DNA of 10,267 nt from Prevotellaceae bacterium. GTDB taxonomy: Bacteria; Bacteroidota; Bacteroidia; Bacteroidales; UBA932. The position numbers and the translations under genes were made by a program. Shown piece by piece: positions 1-5,263 of the stretch. The stretch spans positions 1 to 10,267 of the forward strand of contig JAIRKX010000077.1 in assembly GCA_031259805.1 (NCBI GenBank). The letters are read 5' to 3'. Every line of letters begins with the position of its first letter. The first letter of the stretch is position 1. Below the pieces are notes generated by a model, which did not search any database, had not been told where the DNA came from, and saw nothing but the letters and a program-made list of their open reading frames with translations.

Positions 1-10
1 AGAAAAGGGA

Positions 11-39
11 TTTTGATTAACTTAAAGAGTTAATCAAAA
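11..39. repeat. Perfect 12-bp inverted repeat, 5-nt loop
   Basis: The arms TTTTGATTAACT (11-22) and AGTTAATCAAAA (28-39) are exact reverse complements around the loop TAAAG. Because T's lead and A's trail, neither strand has the U-tract after the stem that a standard intrinsic terminator needs. It could be a regulator site or a leader hairpin in a leftward transcript starting near position 68. I cannot choose between these. All three forward frames meet a stop before position 34, so at most the last few codons of an upstream rightward gene could lie here. Confidence 0.6.
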
Positions 40-44
40 ATGGA

Positions 45-89
45 GTTGCCGACAAAGGTACATTTTAACCGGCAACAAAGGTATGTTTT
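45..89. repeat. Duplicated -7 element inside a 7-bp dyad
   Basis: CAAAGGTA occurs at 53-60 and 76-83, within two roughly 19-bp imperfect direct repeats (48-66 and 71-89, period 23, four mismatches). On the minus strand each reads TACCTTTG, a -7 promoter element. Only the 76-83 copy has a well-placed -33 TTTG. GTTGCCG (45-51) and CGGCAAC (70-76) form an inverted repeat that brackets the second copy and the predicted leftward start site, as an operator might. Confidence 0.45.
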
Positions 90-107
90 TTTCTAAAACT
101 AACCAAA
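76..107 (-). promoter_or_regulatory. Leftward Bacteroidota-type promoter
   Basis: Read on the minus strand, TTTG (107-104), a 20-bp spacer and TACCTTTG (83-76) match the Bacteroidota primary-sigma consensus of -33 TTTG and -7 TAnnTTTG. Transcription would start at about 66-69 and run out of the left edge of the window. The gene it serves is not visible. Its presence suggests that whatever lies left of rplC is divergently transcribed and is not rpsJ on the same strand. Confidence 0.6.
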
Positions 108-134
108 AAATAGTTTAAAAAAACATAGGATAAG

Positions 135-175
135 CGCCCCGTCCCAGTGGGGCGTTTTACGCATCACGCCTTTTT
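135..175 (+). terminator. Terminator-like region with two overlapping hairpins
   Basis: Two stems compete for the same bases. Stem A pairs CGCCCC (135-140) with GGGGCG (149-154) and is followed by four T's. Stem B pairs GGCGT (151-155) with ACGCC (166-170) and is followed by TTTTT (171-175), a short rightward intrinsic terminator. They share 151-154 and cannot both form. Either would stop read-through from the left before the rplC promoter. No rightward gene is visible upstream within the window, so its client is unknown. Confidence 0.45.
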
Positions 176-195
176 CAAGAAATGTTGAAAACTTG

Positions 196-226
196 TTTGT
201 AAATTCAAAATAAAGTAGTACCTTTG
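196..226 (+). promoter_or_regulatory. Promoter of the rplC-rpsC operon
   Basis: TTTG (196-199), a 19-bp spacer and TACCTTTG (219-226) match the Bacteroidota -33/-7 consensus. Transcription should begin at about 232-235, leaving a leader of roughly 55 nt. Just upstream of rplC the leader is A/T-rich (TTTTTAATAAACAA) with no Shine-Dalgarno sequence, as is usual in this phylum. A consensus promoter directly before rplC shows that this operon fragment does not depend on transcription from rpsJ or fusA. Confidence 0.85.
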
Positions 227-230
227 CAAG

Positions 231-253
231 CCTGTTTTTTAAAAAGAAGCAGG
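231..253 (+). promoter_or_regulatory. Hairpin at the 5' end of the rplC leader
   Basis: CCTGTTTTTT (231-240) can pair with AAGAAGCAGG (244-253) in a 10-bp stem that includes two G-U pairs and a 3-nt loop. It sits at or just after the predicted transcription start. It could stabilise the mRNA 5' end or be a target for ribosomal-protein feedback, the usual way S10 operons are controlled. I see no match to a known leader class, so the regulatory role is inference. Confidence 0.35.
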
Positions 254-287
254 ATAATAAATTATAAATTAAATTTTTAATAAACAA

Positions 288-911
288 ATGCCTGGATTAA
301 TTGGTAAAAAAATCGGAATGACATCCGTGTTTGATGCCGACGGTAAAAATATACCGTGTACGGTTATCGAGGCTGGTCCGTGTGTAGTTACGCTGGTTCG
401 TACACAAGAAAAAGATGGTTATGCCGCTGTACAACTTGCCTATGACGACAAAAAAGAAAAACACACCAGCGCAGGCTTAATAGGCCATTTTAAAAAGGCA
501 AAAACCATCCCGAAACGCAAAGTCGTGGAGTTTGAAAACAACTACGCAAAGGCCTTGCAATTGGGAGACATTATTACTGTTGGCGACGTGCTCAACGAAA
601 ATGATTGGGTCGACGTAACAGGCATCTCGAAGGGAAAGGGATTTCAGGGCGTCGTAAGACGTCATGGGTTCAGCGGCGTGGGCGGACAGACCCACGGTCA
701 ACACAATCGCCTGCGGGCGCCCGGGTCAATGGGCGCATCGTCGTGGCCTTCGCGCGTGTTCCCCGGCAAACGGCTGGGAGGCCGCATGGGCGGCGATAAG
801 GTAAAAGTGCTTAACCTGAAAGTGCTCAAGGTAATCCCCGAAAGTAATTTATTATTGGTAAAAGGCTCTATCCCGGGAGCTAAAGGGTCGTACTTATTAA
901 TAGAGGAGTAA
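288..911 (+). CDS. rplC: 50S ribosomal protein L3
   Basis: Ribosomal protein L3 (uL3), an early-assembly 23S rRNA-binding protein with a loop that reaches towards the peptidyl-transferase centre. The 207-residue length is normal. The N-terminus MPGLIGKKIGMTSVF and the long loop that begins with GGQTHGQHNRLRAPGS at about residues 132-147 are diagnostic. The C-terminal pattern NLLLVKGSIPGAKGS is also conserved. The loop ends GGRMGG, so the glutamine that is methylated in E. coli L3 is an arginine here, as in many bacteria. The ATG follows an A/T-rich leader without a Shine-Dalgarno sequence. It is the first gene of this operon; rpsJ, usually immediately upstream, is absent. The next gene begins 7 nt after the stop. 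Confidence 0.98.
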   Translation: MPGLIGKKIGMTSVFDADGKNIPCTVIEAGPCVVTLVRTQEKDGYAAVQLAYDDKKEKHTSAGLIGHFKKAKTIPKRKVVEFENNYAKALQLGDIITVGDVLNENDWVDVTGISKGKGFQGVVRRHGFSGVGGQTHGQHNRLRAPGSMGASSWPSRVFPGKRLGGRMGGDKVKVLNLKVLKVIPESNLLLVKGSIPGAKGSYLLIEE

Positions 912-918
912 TCGGACA

Positions 919-1557
919 ATGGAACTATCAATTTACAACATCAATGGACAGGCCGTAGGTACAACGGTTACACTCGACGATACCGTATTCGGCATCAACC
1001 CCAACGACCATGCTATTTATTTAGACGTAAAGCAGCATCTGGCCAACAAGCGTCAAGGAACGCATAAAACCAAAGAACGCAGCGAAGTGGCATTCAGTAC
1101 GAAAAAAATCGTCCGCCAGAAAGGATCGGGCGGTGCACGCCACGGGAGTATCAAAGCGAATATCTACGTAGGCGGCGGCCGTGTGTTCGGCCCTAAACCG
1201 CATGGATACGGATTTAAACTGAATAAAAAGATTAAACAGCTGGCACGTCGTAGCGCCTTGTCGTACAAGGCACGGGAAAGCGCTATTACCTGCTTGGAAG
1301 CGTTTACTCTGGAAGCGCCCCGAACCAAAGAATTTATCACCATCTGTCAAAACTTGGACATCGCTGATAAAAAAGTATTGATGGTGCTTCCCACGAACAA
1401 TGATACGATTTACTTGTCGTCGCGCAACCTGCCGCGCACCAAAGTCGTGCCCGTTACGGAGCTGACGACTTACGACATTATCAATGCTACATCCCTCGTA
1501 CTGGTAGGCGATGCGGTCGATACGTTGAATAAGCAACTTGCACGTCAATTCATTTAG
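919..1557 (+). CDS. rplD: 50S ribosomal protein L4
   Basis: Ribosomal protein L4 (uL4), which binds 23S rRNA and sends a basic loop into the peptide exit tunnel. It has 212 residues, a normal length. The tunnel loop is visible from about residue 62 (KKIVRQKGSGGARHGS) to the GGGRVFGPKPHGY stretch. The C-terminal half has the expected Rossmann-like core (KKVLMVLP, LVLVGDAV). In Gammaproteobacteria L4 represses its own S10 operon. That mechanism is not established for this phylum and nothing here proves it. GAGGAG at 903-908 lies upstream of the start but encodes the last two glutamates of L3, so it may not act as a ribosome-binding site. The gap to rplW is 5 nt. Confidence 0.98.
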   Translation: MELSIYNINGQAVGTTVTLDDTVFGINPNDHAIYLDVKQHLANKRQGTHKTKERSEVAFSTKKIVRQKGSGGARHGSIKANIYVGGGRVFGPKPHGYGFKLNKKIKQLARRSALSYKARESAITCLEAFTLEAPRTKEFITICQNLDIADKKVLMVLPTNNDTIYLSSRNLPRTKVVPVTELTTYDIINATSLVLVGDAVDTLNKQLARQFI

Positions 1558-1562
1558 AAACC

Positions 1563-1856
1563 ATGATAGATATAATTATAAAGCCGATCGTAACCGAAAA
1601 AATGACGCTTCAAGGCGAGAAGTTGAATCATTACGGTTTCGTCGTTGACCGCAGAGCCAATAAGGTGGAAATTAAAAAAGCGGTCGAAGAAATGTACGGA
1701 GTTAAGGTAAGCGATGTGAATACCATTAACTACCATGGGAAACGCAAAAGCCGGTTCACCAAAGCCGGTTCCTTAAAAGGCCGCACCAATCACTACAAAA
1801 AAGCGATTGTTACGCTGGCAGGAAATGATACCATTGACTTCTTCAGTAATATTTAA
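1563..1856 (+). CDS. rplW: 50S ribosomal protein L23
   Basis: Ribosomal protein L23 (uL23), located at the peptide-tunnel exit, where it is the docking site for trigger factor and SRP. The 97 residues fit the family. Typical features are the N-terminal IIKPIVTEKM, where the bacterial L23 signature starts, the central VEIKKAVEEMYGVKV and the basic GKRKSRF segment. It is packed between rplD (5-nt gap) and rplB (5-nt gap), the canonical order, so the three are surely co-transcribed. Confidence 0.97.
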   Translation: MIDIIIKPIVTEKMTLQGEKLNHYGFVVDRRANKVEIKKAVEEMYGVKVSDVNTINYHGKRKSRFTKAGSLKGRTNHYKKAIVTLAGNDTIDFFSNI

Positions 1857-1861
1857 GCGCT

Positions 1862-2686
1862 ATGGCAGTACGTAAATTTAAACCGGTAACCCCCGGTACC
1901 CGACATAAGATAATCAGCGCATTTGATGACATCACTTGCGCAAAGCCCGAAAAATCGTTGCTCGCCCCGCTACGCAAAAGCGGCGGCCGTAACCAGCAGG
2001 GCAAAATGACCATGCGTTACATCGGCGGCGGACATAAAAGAATGTATCGCGTCATTGACTTTTTACGCAATAAAGACAATGTGCCCGCCACCGTGAAGAC
2101 CATTGAATACGACCCCAACCGTAGCGCTCGCATTGCGTTGGTGGTATATACCGACGGCGAAAAACGCTACATCATTGCGCCGACGGGGTTAAAAGTAGGA
2201 CAACAGATTAAATCGGGCAAGGGCGTAGCTCCCGACATAGGAAATACGCTGTCGCTCTCCGAAATTCCGTTGGGCACGCTGGTGCACAATATTGAGTTGC
2301 ACCCCGGACAGGGAGCGGCCATGGCTCGTAGCGCCGGCACGTATGCGCAGTTAACCGCCCGCGAAGGCACTCATGCCGTGTTGAAACTGCCCTCGGGCGA
2401 AACACGGATGGTATTGGTAACTTGCCGCGCTACGGTAGGCACTGTATCGAATCCCGACCATAATTTGGAATCGCACGGCAAGGCCGGACGGAAACGCTGG
2501 TTGGGTCGTCGCCCGCGTAATCGCGGCGTAGTAATGAACCCCGTTGACCACCCGATGGGCGGCGGCGAAGGGCGTGCTTCGGGCGGACATCCGCGTTCGC
2601 GTAAAGGTATTCCTGCAAAGGGATACAAAACGCGTAACCCGAAGAAGAACTCGAAGAAGTTTATCATTGAAAGAAGAAAAAAATAA
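1862..2686 (+). CDS. rplB: 50S ribosomal protein L2
   Basis: Ribosomal protein L2 (uL2), a primary 23S rRNA-binding protein needed for subunit association and peptidyl-transferase assembly. It has 274 residues (E. coli 273). The two rRNA-binding folds run from about residue 40 to 200. The C-terminal signature NPVDHPMGGGEGRASGGHP is present. His230 corresponds to the essential His229 of mature E. coli L2. The second histidine of the E. coli motif is Met232 here, a substitution I recognise as usual for Bacteroidota and therefore a lineage marker rather than a defect. The C-terminus is strongly basic (IIERRKK). A 23-nt spacer precedes rpsS. Confidence 0.98.
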   Translation: MAVRKFKPVTPGTRHKIISAFDDITCAKPEKSLLAPLRKSGGRNQQGKMTMRYIGGGHKRMYRVIDFLRNKDNVPATVKTIEYDPNRSARIALVVYTDGEKRYIIAPTGLKVGQQIKSGKGVAPDIGNTLSLSEIPLGTLVHNIELHPGQGAAMARSAGTYAQLTAREGTHAVLKLPSGETRMVLVTCRATVGTVSNPDHNLESHGKAGRKRWLGRRPRNRGVVMNPVDHPMGGGEGRASGGHPRSRKGIPAKGYKTRNPKKNSKKFIIERRKK

Positions 2687-2709
2687 CCGGATAAAACAAG
2701 GATAACACT

Positions 2710-2976
2710 ATGAGTCGTTCAGTAAAAAAAGGACCGTATATCGAACCAAGTCTTGAAAAGAAAGTACTTGAAATTGTCGAAGGCAAAAGGAAAAAGGAAG
2801 TGATCAAAACATGGTCGCGCGCCAGCATGATCTCGCCGGATTTTGTCGGATTGACATTTGCCGTGCACAACGGGAATAAATTTATCCCGGTGTACATCAC
2901 GGAAAATATGGTAGGGCATAAACTTGGGGAATTCGCCCCGACCCGCAACTTCAAAGGGCATTCGGGAAACAGGTAA
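2710..2976 (+). CDS. rpsS: 30S ribosomal protein S19
   Basis: Ribosomal protein S19 (uS19) of the 30S head, which forms an inter-subunit bridge and binds 16S rRNA with S13. The 88-residue length is normal. MSRSVKKGPYIEPSL at the N-terminus and VGHKLGEFAPTRNFKGH near the C-terminus are characteristic. It stands in the standard place between rplB and rplV, with spacers of 23 and 29 nt. These are the two widest gaps in the operon, but I see no promoter or terminator in either. Confidence 0.97.
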   Translation: MSRSVKKGPYIEPSLEKKVLEIVEGKRKKEVIKTWSRASMISPDFVGLTFAVHNGNKFIPVYITENMVGHKLGEFAPTRNFKGHSGNR

Positions 2977-3005
2977 TGAATTGTTAAATTAAAAACGTAC
3001 CAACA

Positions 3006-3443
3006 ATGGGAGCTCGTAAAAGAGAAATGGCCGAAAGGCAGAAAGAAATAAAAAGGCAAACAGCTGTCGCAAAGTTGAATAATGTGCCCACCTCGCCCCG
3101 CAAAATGCGGTTAGTCGTCGATTTGGTAAGGGGTGTTGAAGTTAATAAGGCGTTGGATATTTTAAAATATACCAAAAAAGAAGCCTCTGTGCGTTTGGAG
3201 CGGTTAGTGAAATCAGCTATTGCCAATTGGGAAGCTAAAAACGAAGCCGACCGCAAGGAACTGGAAGCCGGAAACGTGTATGTGCAACATATCTCGGTCG
3301 GACAGGGACGCACGCTTAAACGTATTCGCCCCGCGCCGCAAGGCCGAGCCGCTCGCATTCGTAAACGTTCGAACCACGTAACGATTGTGCTGGGCAGAAA
3401 AGAAGAAATACTAACAGAAATCGAAGCAGAAACAGAAGAGTAA
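3006..3443 (+). CDS. rplV: 50S ribosomal protein L22
   Basis: Ribosomal protein L22 (uL22), which lines the peptide exit tunnel with L4. At 145 residues it is longer than the 110 of E. coli. The extra length is a basic N-terminus (MGARKREMAERQKEIKRQ), as in other Bacteroidota, and an acidic C-terminal tail of about 16 residues (ending ETEE). The family core begins at the SPRKMRL motif (residues 30-36). The tunnel beta-hairpin appears as GRTLKRIRPAPQGRAARI, followed by KRSNHVTIVL. The start chosen gives the MGARK opening common in the phylum. The stop is 4 nt from the start of rpsC. Confidence 0.97.
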   Translation: MGARKREMAERQKEIKRQTAVAKLNNVPTSPRKMRLVVDLVRGVEVNKALDILKYTKKEASVRLERLVKSAIANWEAKNEADRKELEAGNVYVQHISVGQGRTLKRIRPAPQGRAARIRKRSNHVTIVLGRKEEILTEIEAETEE

Positions 3444-3447
3444 GAGT

Positions 3448-4233
3448 ATGGGACAAAAAACAAATCCTATCAGTAATCGTTTAGGCATTATCCGCGGTTG
3501 GGACTCCAACTGGTATGGCGGAACCGACTATGCCGGCAAGATATTGGAAGACTCAAAAATCCGCCAATATCTGAATGCACGTCTGGCTAAGGCCAGTTTG
3601 TCGAAAATTGTGATTGAGCGTACGCTGAAACTCATCACCGTAACTATCCACACGGCGCGTCCGGGCATTATTATCGGAAAGGGCGGCCAGGAAGTGGACA
3701 AGCTCAAAGAAGAGTTGAAGAAAATTACGAATAAGGAAATCCAAATCAATATCTACGAAGTAAAACGTCCCGAGATTGACGCGGCCATTGTGGCAAACAG
3801 TATTGCCCGTCAGGTCGAAGGCCGTGTGTCGTACCGTCGGGCTATCCGTATGGCGATGGCTTCGACGATGCGCGTGGGGGCCGAAGGCATTAAAGTACTT
3901 ATCAGCGGTCGCTTGGGCGGCGCCGAAATGGCTCGCCGTGAAATGCTGAAAGAAGGCCGGACGCCGCTCCATACATTCCGTGCCGATATTGACTATGCGC
4001 TGGCCGAAGCGCATACGAAAGTGGGCGTGCTGGGGATCAAGGTCTGGATTTGCAACGGCGAAGTTTTCGGTAAACGCGATTTGTCGCCCAACATTGGCAG
4101 CGCCGCTTTAGGCAATGTCGGCGCGGCGGGTGGCGGAGACCGTCGTCCGCATGGCGACAGGCGTGATCGTGGAGACCGTCGCGACCGCCGTGACCGCCGC
4201 GATCGTGACCGTGATCGCGATAGAAGAAAATAA
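3448..4233 (+). CDS. rpsC: 30S ribosomal protein S3 with Arg/Asp repeat tail
   Basis: Ribosomal protein S3 (uS3), at the mRNA entry channel of the 30S head. The N-terminus MGQKTNPISNRLGIIRGW and the KH domain with GIIIGKGG (residues 73-80, GxxG at 77-80) are typical, as is the C-terminal domain ending KVWICNGEVFGKRDLSPN. It has 261 residues, against 233 in E. coli. The added C-terminus is a low-complexity tail. From residue 231 to 261, 26 of 31 residues are Arg or Asp, in DRR and DR units. Basic, disordered S3 tails occur in other Bacteroidota, but this near-pure Asp-Arg alternation is unusual. It is the last gene of the operon: rplP does not follow, and an intrinsic terminator lies about 45 nt downstream. 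Confidence 0.98.
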   Translation: MGQKTNPISNRLGIIRGWDSNWYGGTDYAGKILEDSKIRQYLNARLAKASLSKIVIERTLKLITVTIHTARPGIIIGKGGQEVDKLKEELKKITNKEIQINIYEVKRPEIDAAIVANSIARQVEGRVSYRRAIRMAMASTMRVGAEGIKVLISGRLGGAEMARREMLKEGRTPLHTFRADIDYALAEAHTKVGVLGIKVWICNGEVFGKRDLSPNIGSAALGNVGAAGGGDRRPHGDRRDRGDRRDRRDRRDRDRDRDRRK

Positions 4234-4277
4234 AAAGGATCGCTTCGAAAAGTAGGTTAGTAAAATAATATACATGG

Positions 4278-4313
4278 AAAGGAGCCGTAACAGATTATGT
4301 AGCGGCTCTTTTT
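4278..4313 (+). terminator. Intrinsic terminator after rpsC
   Basis: GAGCCG (4282-4287) pairs exactly with CGGCTC (4303-4308). The stem extends outward through AAAG/CTTT-type pairs, including one G-U, to about 4278 and 4312. It is followed by TTTTT (4309-4313) and then CGTTTT. This is a classic rightward terminator 45 nt after the rpsC stop and shows that the ribosomal operon really ends here. Confidence 0.85.
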
Positions 4314-4344
4314 CGTTTTGTGCGCCGGCTGTCTCGTTAGTCTT

Positions 4345-4366
4345 CGAACAGGTCCCTCTCTGTTCG
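4345..4366. repeat. 7-bp inverted repeat between operons
   Basis: CGAACAG (4345-4351) and CTGTTCG (4360-4366) form a perfect stem with an 8-nt loop. CTCG (4333-4336) and CGAG (4368-4371) could add an outer stem. There is no U-tract, so it is not a clear terminator. It lies about 55 nt before the next promoter and might be a regulator site or a decayed structure. The rest of 4314-4400 holds no gene that I can support. Confidence 0.35.
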
Positions 4367-4400
4367 TCGAGTAACAACCTTCATTATTCATCGGAATCCA

Positions 4401-4430
4401 TTAAACAAAAAATAAAAATGATTACTTTTG
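4401..4430 (+). promoter_or_regulatory. Promoter of the methyltransferase-cargo-PorP/SprF unit
   Basis: TACTTTTG (4423-4430) is a good -7 TAnnTTTG element. At the right spacing (19 bp) upstream there is only TTA (4401-4403) in place of TTTG/TTG, so the -33 box is weak. This may mean low or activator-dependent expression. The start would be at about 4437-4440. The following ORF can be extended to a TTG at 4428-4430, but that TTG is the end of the -7 element and would not be transcribed. Confidence 0.55.
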
Positions 4431-4463
4431 TACCCTGAACGATATAAAAATGCTGATTCAAGT

Positions 4464-5255
4464 ATGGCAAACAAACTTAAAATGATGAATAAATTAATTC
4501 AATTCTTCGTTACACGTATACCGCGACCGGTGCTGATTCGCTTTTCATTTCTTTTTGTGGCTTTGGTGCGCCCGTTTTACTACGGTCGGAAAGTGGAATG
4601 TCCGATATGCGGCAAGCCGTTTCGTTCGTTTTTACCTTACGGCAATCAAGGACAACCCAACCGGCTTTGTCCCGGTTGCCTGTCGTTGGAGCGGCATCGG
4701 TTAATGTGGTTCTATTTGAAGCATTTTAGCCGGTTCTTTACGACTCCTGCGAAGGTATTGCATATCGCGCCCGAACAGCCGTTTATTTATCGGTTCAAGA
4801 AGTGTCAAAATCTTGCCTATCATACCGCTGATTTGCTGTCGCCTATTGCCGATATGCACTTCGATATTATGCGGATTCCGCTCGACGATGATTTGTACGA
4901 TGTCGTATTTTGCAATCACGTGTTGGAGCATGTCGACGATGATTTGGCGGCTATGAAGGAACTGCATCGCGTGATGAAGCCGGGTGGCTGGGCGATCCTG
5001 CAAGTGCCGATTGACCCCCGACGAACCTTTACTTACGAAGATAAAAGCATTACCGATCCAAAGGAACGTGTAAAAGCCTTCGGCCAATACGATCACTTGC
5101 GGGTACACGGGCAGGATTATCCGCAACGGCTGGCGTCGGCAGGATTTGAAGTCGATACCTTCGATGTAAACGATCATTTGACGCCTGCGGAGATGGCGCG
5201 CTATCGGATGAATCCATCCGAATTGTTATATATTGCTCGAAAGAAAAACCCTTAA
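4464..5255 (+). CDS. SAM-dependent class I methyltransferase, Cys4 N-terminus
   Basis: Probable S-adenosylmethionine-dependent methyltransferase of the Methyltransf_11 type; substrate unknown. From the ATG at 4464 it has 263 residues. The first 40 are basic and hydrophobic (IRFSFLFVALVRPFYYG) and could lie on the membrane. Four cysteines in two CPxC pairs (Cys46, Cys49, Cys69, Cys72) look like a zinc ribbon. The Rossmann domain follows. Its motif I is VLHIAPE (98-104) rather than a glycine-rich loop. The post-motif segment is HVLEHVDDD (152-160), and KPGGW is at 172-176. Similar Cys4-plus-LHIAPE proteins are familiar in Bacteroidota, often near glycan genes. Upstream alternative starts fall in or before the promoter; ATGs at 4482 and 4485 are also possible. 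The cargo gene begins 8 nt after the stop, so co-transcription is likely, and a role in modifying a surface glycan or protein is inference. Confidence 0.8.
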   Translation: MANKLKMMNKLIQFFVTRIPRPVLIRFSFLFVALVRPFYYGRKVECPICGKPFRSFLPYGNQGQPNRLCPGCLSLERHRLMWFYLKHFSRFFTTPAKVLHIAPEQPFIYRFKKCQNLAYHTADLLSPIADMHFDIMRIPLDDDLYDVVFCNHVLEHVDDDLAAMKELHRVMKPGGWAILQVPIDPRRTFTYEDKSITDPKERVKAFGQYDHLRVHGQDYPQRLASAGFEVDTFDVNDHLTPAEMARYRMNPSELLYIARKKNP

Positions 5256-5263
5256 TACGACGA

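Noticed and set aside
99..287. 62-codon minus-strand reading frame upstream of rplC
   Set aside because: It spans the rplC promoter, its leader and the terminator-like hairpins, and is mostly low-complexity Leu/Phe/Lys from A/T-rich DNA. No independent support.
687..790. Arg in place of the methylated Gln in the L3 loop
   Set aside because: GRMGG is a common variant in bacterial L3 and does not imply altered function.
903..908. GAGGAG upstream of rplD as a Shine-Dalgarno site
   Set aside because: It encodes the last two glutamates of L3, is spaced loosely from the start, and the other genes here show no such sites.
1021..1548. 175-codon minus-strand reading frame opposite rplD
   Set aside because: The sense frame is unmistakably L4; the antisense product has no recognisable motif.
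2549..2557. Met instead of the second His in the L2 DHPH motif
   Set aside because: The functionally important first His (230) is kept, and the DHPM form is usual in Bacteroidota, so it is a lineage marker.
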